From Thermomicrobium roseum DSM 5159 (GTDB lineage Bacteria; Chloroflexota; Chloroflexia; Thermomicrobiales; Thermomicrobiaceae), in contig NC_011959.1 of NCBI RefSeq assembly GCF_000021685.1, positions 992,001 to 1,056,000 on the forward strand: a DNA stretch of 64,000 bases, written 5' to 3'. The notes below the pieces were generated by a model that saw only the letters and a list, made by a program, of their open reading frames with translations, was not told the DNA's origin and searched no databases. The position numbers and the translations under genes are program-made. Shown here one piece after another: positions 44,425 to 52,704 of the stretch. The first letter of the stretch is position 1. The number at the start of each line of letters is the position of its first letter.

Positions 44425-45546
44425 TCACTCGGTACGAGCGAGGAAGGAGAACCGCACCGTCTCGTCGAAGGAGCGTACCGCCGCTTCCAACAGGTCGAGC
44501 GTCGCGGCCACATCTTCCAAATCGAGCGTCTCCACTGGACTATGGGAGTATCGCCGAGCGATATTGACGACCATAGAGGGTATACCGCCCCGAGCGAGAT
44601 GGATAGCTGCCAGATCGGACGTGCTCCGTGGGAACAAGGCACGTTGAATCGGAATACCGTGTTCCGCTGCCACCCGAACGAGAAAATCTCGCATACCCGG
44701 ATGAGCCAGATGTCCGCGCACGCCCCCCATCCCGCTGGCCAGCGCCAGCACCGGTCCCTCACCCAGGCGAATACCCAAGTCTTTCACCAAGTCCGTATCT
44801 GGAGTTCCGCCGGCTGGCACCGTGTCCACGACGATGGCGGCATCTGGGGCAAGACGGTATGCGGCCATCTGCGCACCACGAAGACCAACTTCTTCTTGAA
44901 CCGTGACCACGAGAACAGGTTGGCACCGTAGTTCGGCCCCGCGAAGTCGCTCGGCAAGACGCACGAGTACAGCACAAGAGATACGGTTATCCAGTGCCTT
45001 CCCACAGATGCGTTCGGGATTAGCGAGTCGCTCCACCGGCTCATCATAGGCGATGGGATCGCCGATCTCTATGCCGAGCGACCGAACTGCTTCGGCTGAG
45101 TCATAACCCAAGTCGACATACAGTTCACGAACCGGTGGCACAGAACGCTGCTCTTCAGCTGTTTGGAGATGGCCCGGACGAACCCCGATCACCCCGCGGT
45201 AACCACGGACGCGTACGCGCCGCCCCGGAAGCAAGCTATCGACCACACCACCGATCTTCTCCACTCGCAGGAAGCCGTTCGGCTCGATTCCCTTGACGAG
45301 CAACCCAATCTCGTCAGAGTGCGCAGAGATCATCAGGACCGGTCGCGAAGCGCGCGAAGGAAGCCAAGCGAACAGGTTACCGAACGAATCGACCTCGAGT
45401 GACGCAGCAAACGGGCGCAAGAGGTCTACCAGTCGAGCCACAACTGCTTGTTCGTGGCCTGAGACGCCATCGAGTTGCGCGAGTTCTTGGACTAGCTGGT
45501 ACAGTTGCTCCTTCTCGGCCGCCCGACTCTGTTCCGGCCTGTTCAT
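44425..45546 (-). CDS. M42-family glutamyl aminopeptidase / endoglucanase-type metallopeptidase
   Basis: A 373-residue di-metal aminopeptidase likely to form a large tetrahedral assembly. Metal and catalytic motifs are ISAHSDEIGLLV, GKALDNRISCAVL (ligand D), the catalytic EE in VTVQEEVGLRGAQMA, IVVDTVPAGG, and the final histidine in YSHSPVETLDLED. Length fits the family. The ATG at 45546 follows GGAGG. It trims N-terminal residues from peptides after proteolysis; substrate preference is not known. Confidence 0.93.
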   Translation of the reverse strand: MNRPEQSRAAEKEQLYQLVQELAQLDGVSGHEQAVVARLVDLLRPFAASLEVDSFGNLFAWLPSRASRPVLMISAHSDEIGLLVKGIEPNGFLRVEKIGGVVDSLLPGRRVRVRGYRGVIGVRPGHLQTAEEQRSVPPVRELYVDLGYDSAEAVRSLGIEIGDPIAYDEPVERLANPERICGKALDNRISCAVLVRLAERLRGAELRCQPVLVVTVQEEVGLRGAQMAAYRLAPDAAIVVDTVPAGGTPDTDLVKDLGIRLGEGPVLALASGMGGVRGHLAHPGMRDFLVRVAAEHGIPIQRALFPRSTSDLAAIHLARGGIPSMVVNIARRYSHSPVETLDLEDVAATLDLLEAAVRSFDETVRFSFLARTE

Positions 45547-45591
45547 GTGGTCACTCCTCCATCCTGTGTACCTGGACCTGACTCAGCGCGT

Positions 45592-45597
45592 TATACT
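45592..45597 (+). promoter_or_regulatory. Candidate -10 box of the EF-G-like gene
   Basis: TATACT at 45592-45597 lies upstream of the leader ORF; no convincing -35 is seen 17 bases before it. The transcript would start near 45604, leaving a leader of about 113 bases. Confidence 0.4.
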
Positions 45598-45630
45598 ATC
45601 AAGCGCCAGTCCCGTAAGCCGAGGTGCGCC

Positions 45631-45720
45631 ATGTGGCGACTCGTCCTATCACCAAGTCCAGTCAGCCAGTCGATCACTGGTCACTGGCAGCTGGTTTGGC
45701 TAGTGAGGAGGGTACGGTGA
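45631..45720 (+). CDS. Trp-rich leader peptide coupled to the EF-G-like gene
   Basis: A 29-residue ORF starting MWRLVLSPSPV and ending VWLVRRVR. It has GAGGT six bases before its ATG. Its stop TGA (45718-45720) overlaps the GTG start of the downstream gene (45717) as GTGA, so re-initiation or coupling is likely. It holds three tryptophans in 29 residues. The region can form alternative short hairpins (GCCAGT...ACTGGC). It may be a true attenuator peptide or a chance ORF. Confidence 0.5.
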   Translation: MWRLVLSPSPVSQSITGHWQLVWLVRRVR

Positions 45721-47795
45721 AGCAGTATCCCCCTGATCGGATCCGGAACGTTGCGCTCGCTTCACACGGTGGAACCGGCAAGACATCTTTGACCGAAGCA
45801 CTCCTGTACGTCACCCACGCGATCTCGCGTCTCGGACGAGTCGAAGACGGAACGACCGTCTCCGATTGGGATCCGGACGAGCACAAGCGACGGATTTCCA
45901 TCATCCTGAGCATCATTCCGCTCGAATGGCGAGATCATAAGATCAACCTTATCGACACACCTGGGTACTTCGACTTCGTCGGTGAAGTGCACAGCGCTCT
46001 ACGGGTCGTCGATGCGGTGCTCATCCCGATGGACGCGACAGTCGGTGTGGAGGTAGGAACCGAGCACGTCTGGGAACTGGCGGAAGCACGCGATCTTCCC
46101 CGTGCGCTCCTCGTCAACAAGATGGACCGTGAACACGCGAATTTCGCCAAAGCGCTCGCCAGTGCTCGCACTGCTTTCGGGAATCGCGTCGTCCCGATGC
46201 AACTGCCGATCGGACAAGAAAAGACCTTCCGCGGATACGTCGACGTCCTCAGTGGGCAGGCGTACCAGTTCACCGACAACGGCGGTGCCGAACCAACCTC
46301 CCTTCCTGACGAACTGGTTCCACTCCTCGACGAATTCCGAACGCAACTCGTCGAAGCAGCCTGCGAAAGCGACGAGGAACTCACGCTGCGCTATCTCGAA
46401 GGGGACGAGCTCTCCCTCGACGAACTACGGGCAGGAGTCCGCGCAGCCATCGCGAGCGGAAGCCTCGTGCCCCTGTTCGTCAGTGCTGCGACGTCACTCA
46501 AGGGGGCTCTCCCGCTCCTCGACGCGATCGTCGATTACTTTCCAGCCCCGGGAGTGGTTCGCGGCGAACGCAATGACGGGCAAGCGGTCGAACTCGCTCC
46601 CGACTCCACTGGACCACTCGCTGCAGTCGTGTTCAAGACGATCGCCGATCCCTTCGTCGGGAAATTGTCCTATTTTCGCGTCTACTCGGGCACCTTGCGG
46701 ACCGATTCGCAGGTCGCCGTCCCACAACGCGGCGAGACCGAGCGCATCGGCCAGCTGTTTATCGTGCGCGGCAAGGAGCAGACGCCGGTCGGACAAATCG
46801 GGCCAGGAGACATCGGAGCGGTCGCCAAGCTCCAGGTCGCGCGGACCGGTGATACGTTGACCGATCCGGCTCGACCTCTCCGACTCGCTGGCATCGAATT
46901 TCCGGAGCCGGTATTCACGGTCGCCGTGACCCCTCGCAGCAAGACGGACCTCGACAAGATGGGGACCGCGCTGCATCGCATCCTGGAAGAAGACCCGACC
47001 TTGCGTGTCGCGCGCGAGAATCAGACTGGCGAAACGTTGCTGTCTGGACTCGGCGAAAGCCACGTCCAGATCGCGCTCGACCGCATGGCTCGCAAGTTCG
47101 GCGTGCATGTCGACTGGAGTCTTCCGCGTATCCCCTATCGAGAGACCATTTCCGTGCCTGTTCGTCGTGTCGAATACAAGCACAAGAAGCAGACTGGGGG
47201 ACACGGTCAGTACGGTCACGTCTTCCTCGATCTCGAGCCCTTGCCGGACGCAGAGTTCGAGTTCCACGAGACGATCGTCGGTGGCGTCGTGCCCAAACAG
47301 TTCATCCCCGCAGTCGAGAAGGGGGTCCGCGAGGCGATGGAGGAGGGCGTACTCGCCGGCTACCCGGTCGTCAACGTCAAGGTGACCCTCGTCGACGGAT
47401 CGTACCACTCCGTCGATTCTTCCGAACTCTCCTTCAAGATCGCGGCGGCGCAAGCGTTCCGCAAGGGGCAGGCCGCAGCCAAACCTATTCTCCTCGAGCC
47501 GATCATGCGTCTGCGTGTGACGGTTCCCGATGCCTATACCGGTGACGTCATGAGTGACCTGAACGGCAAGCGAGCGCAGGTCCTCGGCATGTCGCCGGGT
47601 GACAATGGTCGAACGACGATCGAGGCACTCGTCCCCTTGGTCGAGATCCAGCGCTATGCGACCGAGCTGCGCTCGCTCACGCAGGGCCGCGGAACCTTCC
47701 ACACGGAGTTCAGTCACTACCAGCCCGTTCCACAGCATCTCGCCGAAGCGATCATCCAGGAATCGCGTGCTCGTCACGCGGCGGTCGCCAGCTGA
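45717..47795 (+). CDS. Elongation factor G-like GTPase (FusA2 type)
   Basis: A 692-residue translational GTPase. It has the five-domain EF-G layout. The G1 loop is SHGGTGKTSLTEALL, unlike canonical EF-G (AHIDAGKTTTTE) and like the EF-G paralogue group. G3 is IDTPGYFDFVGEV and G4 is VNKMDREHANF. Domain IV and V elements (GHGQYGHVFLDLEP, GVVPKQFIPAVEKGVREAME) remain. The start is GTG 45717 with GAGGAGGG upstream. A canonical EF-G is expected elsewhere; the paralogue may act in recycling or stress. It follows the leader ORF described above. Confidence 0.87.
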   Translation: MKQYPPDRIRNVALASHGGTGKTSLTEALLYVTHAISRLGRVEDGTTVSDWDPDEHKRRISIILSIIPLEWRDHKINLIDTPGYFDFVGEVHSALRVVDAVLIPMDATVGVEVGTEHVWELAEARDLPRALLVNKMDREHANFAKALASARTAFGNRVVPMQLPIGQEKTFRGYVDVLSGQAYQFTDNGGAEPTSLPDELVPLLDEFRTQLVEAACESDEELTLRYLEGDELSLDELRAGVRAAIASGSLVPLFVSAATSLKGALPLLDAIVDYFPAPGVVRGERNDGQAVELAPDSTGPLAAVVFKTIADPFVGKLSYFRVYSGTLRTDSQVAVPQRGETERIGQLFIVRGKEQTPVGQIGPGDIGAVAKLQVARTGDTLTDPARPLRLAGIEFPEPVFTVAVTPRSKTDLDKMGTALHRILEEDPTLRVARENQTGETLLSGLGESHVQIALDRMARKFGVHVDWSLPRIPYRETISVPVRRVEYKHKKQTGGHGQYGHVFLDLEPLPDAEFEFHETIVGGVVPKQFIPAVEKGVREAMEEGVLAGYPVVNVKVTLVDGSYHSVDSSELSFKIAAAQAFRKGQAAAKPILLEPIMRLRVTVPDAYTGDVMSDLNGKRAQVLGMSPGDNGRTTIEALVPLVEIQRYATELRSLTQGRGTFHTEFSHYQPVPQHLAEAIIQESRARHAAVAS

Positions 47796-47821
47796 CGACG
47801 CTGACTGGAATCACGAGGAAT

Positions 47822-47851
47822 CTGGGAGCTGGGCACCGGCCCAGCTCCCAG
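47822..47851 (+). terminator. 13-base-pair stem-loop after the EF-G-like gene
   Basis: CTGGGAGCTGGGC and GCCCAGCTCCCAG pair perfectly around an ACCG tetraloop, 27 bases after the stop. There is no T tract, so it may be a terminator, an mRNA-stabilising end or an attenuator for the RNase HI-like gene that follows. Confidence 0.6.
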
Positions 47852-47872
47852 GTTGTCGATGAGGGGATAAGG

Positions 47873-48301
47873 ATGGAGACAGGCCAGCCGCAGGAAGATC
47901 GGCCAACGATCGTCGTGATCTTCGACGGTGGTTCTCAGGGCAACCCTGGTCCCGCTTATGGCAGCTACCGGCTGGAGATACCCGATCGACCACCGGTCGT
48001 CCAGCGAATCGACTTCGGCGAAGAACTGACGAATAACCAAGCCGAATATCGTACGCTCCTCGCGGCACTCCACGTGCTCCTGGCAGAACTCGAGCAAAAT
48101 GGTGCGTCGCCAGCGAGTTTCGCCGTGTCCATCATGACCGATTCCGAACTCGTTGCGCATCAACTGAGCGGCAAGTACAAGGTCAGGCATCCGAACTTGC
48201 AGCCGCTCTATCGCGAAGCCATGTCGCTGCTCGATCGCTTCGCTGAGTGGAGCATCACGTGGCGTCCCCGCGAGGTCATCTACAGCTACTTCGGCCACTG
48301 A
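47873..48301 (+). CDS. RNase HI-like protein
   Basis: A 142-residue protein with the RNase H fold. Three of four catalytic acids are visible: D18 in IFDGGSQGNPGPA, E58 in NNQAEYRTLL and D90 in MTDSELVAHQLSG. The fourth aspartate, normally in a 'REENxxAD' block, is absent: the chain ends REVIYSYFGH. No alternative frame restores it. It could be a nuclease with an altered final ligand or a non-catalytic relative. The start is ATG 47873 behind GAGGGGATAAGG. It sits after a strong stem-loop following the EF-G-like gene. Confidence 0.78.
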   Translation: METGQPQEDRPTIVVIFDGGSQGNPGPAYGSYRLEIPDRPPVVQRIDFGEELTNNQAEYRTLLAALHVLLAELEQNGASPASFAVSIMTDSELVAHQLSGKYKVRHPNLQPLYREAMSLLDRFAEWSITWRPREVIYSYFGH

Positions 48302-48505
48302 AGGCAAGCTTCTGACGAATCAGGCAGCCACAAGCTGCGGCAACCCGCGATCGAGCAGCCGGAACACCAGCGATGGCGGGAACACGCTTCCAGCACGCCC
48401 CTGACGCAAAAGTGCGCTGGCGTCTCAACGCACGGTCAGGATGCTGGTGATGAGGAAACGAACGCAGCGGACGGGCGGTCGGTAACTGGACTGCGGAGCA
48501 ATCTC
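48302..48505. other. Intergenic stretch upstream of the tRNA promoter
   Basis: About 200 bases with no coding potential or RNA fold that could be recognised. It separates the RNase HI-like gene from the tRNA-Val promoter. Confidence 0.5.
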
Positions 48506-48534
48506 TTGCACGGAGTAACCAGCTCGGCTATAAT
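48506..48534 (+). promoter_or_regulatory. Promoter of tRNA-Val
   Basis: TTGCAC (48506-48511) and a perfect TATAAT (48529-48534) are 17 bases apart. The predicted start near 48541 is about six bases before the mature tRNA. Confidence 0.8.
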
Positions 48535-48546
48535 CCGTAGCGGCAT

Positions 48547-48620
48547 GGGCGGTTAGCTCAGCTGGTTAGAGCGCCACGTTGACATCGTGGAGGTCAGTAG
48601 TTCGAGTCTACTACCGCCCA
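48547..48620 (+). tRNA. tRNA-Val (anticodon GAC)
   Basis: A 74-base cloverleaf. The acceptor GGGCGGT pairs with ACCGCCC and the discriminator is A. The D-loop has AGCTCAGCTGGTTAGAGC. The anticodon arm CCACG-TTGACAT-CGTGG places GAC as the anticodon. The T arm is GTAGTTCGAGTCTAC. The 3' CCA is not encoded. It reads GUC/GUU valine codons. Confidence 0.97.
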
Positions 48621-48624
48621 CTCC

Positions 48625-48659
48625 GTACCCCTCGCCGCAAGCGAGGGGTACGCTCTTTT
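48625..48659 (+). terminator. Rho-independent terminator of tRNA-Val
   Basis: An 11-base perfect stem (GTACCCCTCGC / GCGAGGGGTAC) with a CGCAA loop, followed by GCTCTTTTC. Confidence 0.88.
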
Positions 48660-48729
48660 CGGTCACGCTTCTCTCCGCGATCCCCCATCGCCCCTCCTTC
48701 GCACCGCCTTCCACCCACACCCGCTCTCG

Positions 48730-48758
48730 TTGACGACAGTGACACGCGCGACTACCAT
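48730..48758 (+). promoter_or_regulatory. Promoter of the thrS T-box transcript
   Basis: TTGACG (48730-48735) and TACCAT (48753-48758) are 17 bases apart. The start near 48765 leads directly into the T-box leader. Confidence 0.65.
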
Positions 48759-48763
48759 TCCCG

Positions 48764-49013
48764 TGAGGAAAGGCGATGACCGGGACACGCGGCGGTTGCT
48801 GGCCTCCAGAGAGGCCGGGCCGGTGGCTGGAAGCCCGGCTAGGTTCCAGTGATTGCGCGCACCTCCCGCGAGCTGGTCCGGCGACGATGCGTAGCCGGTC
48901 CCGGAGCCCCCGTTATCGGGCATCCCGAGAGCCGTTGGCTGGATGAGCCAGCGGAAAGTTGGGTGGAACCGCGTCAGGCTCGGCCTGTCGTCCCGACGGA
49001 CGGCAGGCTTTTC
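48764..49013 (+). ncRNA. T-box riboswitch leader of thrS
   Basis: A 250-base leader that would sense uncharged tRNA and control readthrough into thrS. The conserved T-box AAAGTTGGGTGGAACCGCG lies at 48955-48973. Stem I is bounded by CCGGGAC/GTCCGG and CGCGG/CCGCG pairings (about 48780-48795 with 48866-48882), with an AGAGAGG-type distal region. An ACC triplet (48861-48863) on the 3' side of stem I is a candidate threonine specifier. The terminator is an 11-base-pair stem, GCCTGTCGTCC / GGACGGCAGGC (one G-T wobble), followed by TTTT (48983-49012). The antiterminator would use the T-box sequence. Confidence 0.88.
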
Positions 49014-49048
49014 CGTTCGTGGACTGCAGCACGAGGGAGGAACGAGCG

Positions 49049-50839
49049 ATGAGCGATCTGACCAAGGAGATGGATCTCGCAGTCGCACCCGAGAGCGAGC
49101 ACGAACTCGATCTCGCCCGCATGCGGCACTCCTGCGCTCACGTCATGGCGCAAGCCGTGCTCGAACTCTTTCCGGGTGCCAAGTTGGGTATCGGACCAGC
49201 GATCGCTGACGGTTTTTATTACGATTTCGACTTGCCACGTCCCTTGACGCCCGAAGATCTCGAGCATATCGAGCGCCGGATGGAAGAGATCAAAGCAGCA
49301 GCTTACCCGTTCGTCCGGCGTGTCGTCACGCGGGAGGAAGCCCGCGAACTGTTCCGCGATCAACCCTACAAGCTGGAACTGATCGCCGAGTTCCCACCCG
49401 ACGAAGTGATCACAACCTATACGCACGACGGCTTCACCGATCTGTGCCGCGGGCCGCACGTGCGGGATACATCGCAGATCGGCTTCTTCAAGTTGTTGCG
49501 GGTCTCCGGTGCGTATTGGCGGGGAGACGAGCGACGTCCACAACTGCAACGCATCTACGGAACATCCTGGCCAACTCGCGAGCAGTTGGACGCCTATCTG
49601 CATCGCCTCGAAGAAGCTGAGCGCCGCGACCACCGTCGCCTCGGTCGCGAGCTGGAACTTTTTCACTTCGATCCGACTGCTCCGGGTATGCCGTACTGGT
49701 TACCGAAAGGGTTGAAGATTCTGAACCTTTTGCTCGATTTCTGGCGGCAGGAACACGAGAAGCGCGGGTACCAGGAAATCGCGGCACCGCTCATCAACGA
49801 TAAGAGTTTGTGGGAGGTCTCCGGGCACTGGGATCACTATCGCGAGAACATGTTCCTTATTCAGCTCGATGAGCACCTCACCTACGGTGTCAAACCGATG
49901 AACTGTCCCAATGCGATGATCGTCTATAACCTGAAGAAGCGGAGCTACCGTGATCTACCCCTCCGACTTTCCGACTGCGATATCCTGCACCGTTACGAGC
50001 GCTCCGGCACATTGCACGGTCTTCTCCGTGTCCGCAAGTTCCAGCAAGATGACGCGCATATCTTCGTCACCGAGGACCAGATCGAGGAGGAGTTCGCTCG
50101 AATTTTGGAAATTGCGCAGCTGTTCTACGGGATTTTCGGTCTCCGGTACACGCTCCGACTGGGTACGCGCCCTGCCGACTTCATGGGCGATCCCGAGACC
50201 TGGGACAAAGCCGAAGCAGCGTTGCAACGGATCCTCGATCGCCATGCCGGTCCTGGGAACTATCTCATCGGTGAAGGAGAAGGAGCCTTCTACGGGCCGA
50301 AGATCGATATCCTGATGGAGGACGCCCTTGGTCGCCAGTGGCAGACAGGAACCATCCAGCTCGACTTCCAACTGCCCCGTCGCTTCGGCTGCACGTACAC
50401 GGACCGTGACGGAACGGAGAAGACCCCGGTCGTCATCCACCGCGTGATCTACGGCTCCCTGGAGCGCTTCATCGGCATCCTGATCGAGCACTTCGCTGGT
50501 GCGTTCCCGGTCTGGCTGGCACCCGTCCAGGCGACCATCATCCCGATCGCCGATCGTCATCTTCCCTACGCCTACCGGGTCCGCGATCGCCTGCGCGACG
50601 CTGGACTCCGCGTCGAGGTGGACGACGGAGACGAACGGATGCAAGCCAAAATCCGGAGCGCCCAGCTACAGAAGATTCCCTATATGCTGGTTGTCGGCGA
50701 CCGTGAGGTGAACGAGGAGAGCCTGGCTGTTCGTTTGCGGACCAACGAGAACATCGGCTCGATGTCGATCGAGCGCTTCATCACGATGGTTCAGCGCTTG
50801 GTCGCGGAAAAGTCGCTCGAACTCGTGACGGACGTCTGA
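49049..50839 (+). CDS. thrS: Threonyl-tRNA synthetase
   Basis: A 596-residue class II synthetase charging tRNA-Thr. The N-terminal editing domain carries RMRHSCAHVMAQAVLELFPG (hydrolytic histidines) and FTDLCRGPHV. The catalytic domain has KPMNCPNAM (zinc cysteine), RYERSGTLHGLLRVRKFQQD, DDAHIF, and HRVIYGSLERFIGILIEHF-type motif 3. The C-terminal anticodon domain is present. The protein starts directly at the editing domain and so lacks the usual N-terminal TGS domain of about 60 residues. The ATG at 49049 follows GGAGGAAC. It is controlled by the upstream T-box. Confidence 0.95.
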   Translation: MSDLTKEMDLAVAPESEHELDLARMRHSCAHVMAQAVLELFPGAKLGIGPAIADGFYYDFDLPRPLTPEDLEHIERRMEEIKAAAYPFVRRVVTREEARELFRDQPYKLELIAEFPPDEVITTYTHDGFTDLCRGPHVRDTSQIGFFKLLRVSGAYWRGDERRPQLQRIYGTSWPTREQLDAYLHRLEEAERRDHRRLGRELELFHFDPTAPGMPYWLPKGLKILNLLLDFWRQEHEKRGYQEIAAPLINDKSLWEVSGHWDHYRENMFLIQLDEHLTYGVKPMNCPNAMIVYNLKKRSYRDLPLRLSDCDILHRYERSGTLHGLLRVRKFQQDDAHIFVTEDQIEEEFARILEIAQLFYGIFGLRYTLRLGTRPADFMGDPETWDKAEAALQRILDRHAGPGNYLIGEGEGAFYGPKIDILMEDALGRQWQTGTIQLDFQLPRRFGCTYTDRDGTEKTPVVIHRVIYGSLERFIGILIEHFAGAFPVWLAPVQATIIPIADRHLPYAYRVRDRLRDAGLRVEVDDGDERMQAKIRSAQLQKIPYMLVVGDREVNEESLAVRLRTNENIGSMSIERFITMVQRLVAEKSLELVTDV

Positions 50840-50858
50840 TAAGCGGCGACTGATGGCG

Positions 50859-51824
50859 CTACGATCGCCACACGGCGCGGAACACGCGCAGCCAGTTGTC
50901 GCGAGAGATTTTGCGGAGCGCCTGCTCGTCGTAGCCGTGTCGTGCCAGCGCCTCGACCAGTCGAGGCAGCTGGGCGGCATCCGCGAGTTCAGCGGGCATC
51001 GTGGCACCATCGAAATCCGAGCCGAACCCGACGTGATCGACCCCGACGAGCTGAACGATGTGGTCGATATGCGCGATCACATCGTCCAGCGTCACATCGC
51101 TGGGTCGCTCGGCTCCTTCGCGGATGAAGCCCACGTGGAAGTTGATCCCCACGAGGCCGTCTTTCTCAGCGAGGGCTCGGATTTGGTCATCGGTCAGATT
51201 GCGTTCCACAGCACAAAGCGCGCGACAATTGCTGTGACTTGCGACCACCGGTCGCGTCGATTCTTCCAGCACGTCCCAGAAGCCAGCATCGTTGAGATGC
51301 GAGACATCGATCAGGATCCCCATCTCGTTACACGCACAGACCAACTCGCGCCCCAGCTTGGTGAGCCCACCTCCGCGATTCTCCGGACCGACACCCTCGG
51401 CGAATATGTTCGGACGACTCCAGGTGAGCCCGAGCGAACGCAAGCCAAGGTCGTAGCTCAGTCGGAGAACCGCGAACTCGGCATCGATCGCCTCTGCACC
51501 CTCGAAGTGCAGAATCGCGCCGAAAACGCCCCGATCCAAGCACCGCTCGAGTTGGTCGACGTCGGTCACGATTTCCATCGCACCGCGAGAGCGAGCGACG
51601 GTCGCCCGTAGGCGATCCACGCCGCGCATCGTTCTGGCCAGCGCTTGCGCCGGTAGATACTCGTTGCGAACGAAGACAGCGCTCAGCATCGCACCCAGGC
51701 GCCCGCGTTGGGCACGCGGCAGATCGACGTGCCCTTCGTGACTTTCGACGAGAAAGTCTCGACCGGTCTCGAGGAGAGAGAGGACAAAATCGCTGTGCCC
51801 ATCGATGATTGGACCCCAGTCCAC
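50859..51824 (-). CDS. Membrane dipeptidase family protein (peptidase M19)
   Basis: A 321-residue zinc dipeptidase. Zinc-site motifs are PIIDGHSDFVLSLLE (HxD), LHFEGAEAI (bridging Glu), DVSHLNDAGFW and PVVASHSNCRAL; the GSDFDG block is also typical. It would cleave dipeptides, including D-amino-acid forms, or act on beta-lactams. The start is GTG 51824 with GAGGAGG upstream; the methyltransferase stop lies 11 bases before. Despite the family name, no signal peptide or membrane anchor is seen, so it is probably cytoplasmic. Confidence 0.88.
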   Translation of the reverse strand: MDWGPIIDGHSDFVLSLLETGRDFLVESHEGHVDLPRAQRGRLGAMLSAVFVRNEYLPAQALARTMRGVDRLRATVARSRGAMEIVTDVDQLERCLDRGVFGAILHFEGAEAIDAEFAVLRLSYDLGLRSLGLTWSRPNIFAEGVGPENRGGGLTKLGRELVCACNEMGILIDVSHLNDAGFWDVLEESTRPVVASHSNCRALCAVERNLTDDQIRALAEKDGLVGINFHVGFIREGAERPSDVTLDDVIAHIDHIVQLVGVDHVGFGSDFDGATMPAELADAAQLPRLVEALARHGYDEQALRKISRDNWLRVFRAVWRS

Positions 51825-51834
51825 GAGAACCTCC

Positions 51835-52704
51835 TCACGGCATCGCTCGGCCGACCACCTGTGCTTCACCAGCCCGAGCACCCTCCAGCATCTTCGGCTT
51901 GGACGCTGTGACATGCAGCCCAGCAGCCAGAGTACGCCTCCGGCAAAGGAGATCTTCCACCGCAGCGAGCCGCCACGTCACCAGAAAGACGAGACGAGTC
52001 AGCAGTCGCACCACCGGAACCGGGAGCCAGCCAGGCGCACCGGCCACGCGCTCCCGCTGCCAGTAGTCGATCAGATCGTGCAGCTGACCGACGAGATGAA
52101 AACTGTAGCGCAGGAATTGGATTTCGAAACCGATACGAGCCAACAGGCGTATGATGTCCAGATCGGAAAAGCGCTGGATATGCCCGACGTGATCGCGTTT
52201 CCAGCGAAGGATAGGCCAACGCTGGCTGGCTCGCAGCCACCAGTAGATCGTCGCTGGCTGTGCTTCCAAAGGGACGAACGCATGCAGTACACCGCCTGGG
52301 CGCAAAACACGCGCACACTCGGCGATCATCCTCGCTGGATCCGGTACATGCTCCAACACGTCCAGAAACACGACAGCATCGAAGCTTCCGGAACGGAACG
52401 GAAGACGACAGGCATCGAGGACGACGTACGGCCCGTTCGGATCACGCTCGCGCGCCTCGCGGATCGCCCGGCGACTGAGATCACCACCGACGACCCAGAG
52501 ATCCGGCCGCTCCCGGTGAAGCGCCCGCACGTAGCGTCCCGCTCCACATCCAGGAACCAGTACCCGACCGTTTACGCTCGCGAGGGCTTCCAATGCGAAC
52601 CGCAACCGCAGGGCGCCGAGATGCCACCCGCACGGCGAAACGTCGTCCCGGCCTTGAATCGTCCGGGGATCATCGACCCGGTACCGGCCGACCTCTTTCA
52701 CCAT
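51835..52704 (-). CDS. Class I SAM-dependent methyltransferase
   Basis: A 289-residue protein with a Rossmann-like SAM fold. Motif I is VLVPGCGAGRYVRAL and the acidic post-I residue is in VVGGDLSRRAI. Motif for the target side is FDAVVFLDVLEHVPDPARM and the RVLRPGGVL block follows. The acceptor is unknown; the fold is shared by quinone, sugar and lipid methylases. The C-terminal half has hydrophobic stretches (LVFLVTWRLAAV) that could touch the membrane. The ATG at 52704 overlaps the HAD gene stop by seven bases. It is in an operon with that phosphatase and the M19 dipeptidase. Confidence 0.82.
   Translation of the reverse strand: MVKEVGRYRVDDPRTIQGRDDVSPCGWHLGALRLRFALEALASVNGRVLVPGCGAGRYVRALHRERPDLWVVGGDLSRRAIREARERDPNGPYVVLDACRLPFRSGSFDAVVFLDVLEHVPDPARMIAECARVLRPGGVLHAFVPLEAQPATIYWWLRASQRWPILRWKRDHVGHIQRFSDLDIIRLLARIGFEIQFLRYSFHLVGQLHDLIDYWQRERVAGAPGWLPVPVVRLLTRLVFLVTWRLAAVEDLLCRRRTLAAGLHVTASKPKMLEGARAGEAQVVGRAMP

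Noticed and set aside
46494..47777. A 427-codon open frame antisense to the EF-G-like gene
   Set aside because: It lies wholly inside a well-conserved GTPase gene and has no family motifs and no good ribosome site.
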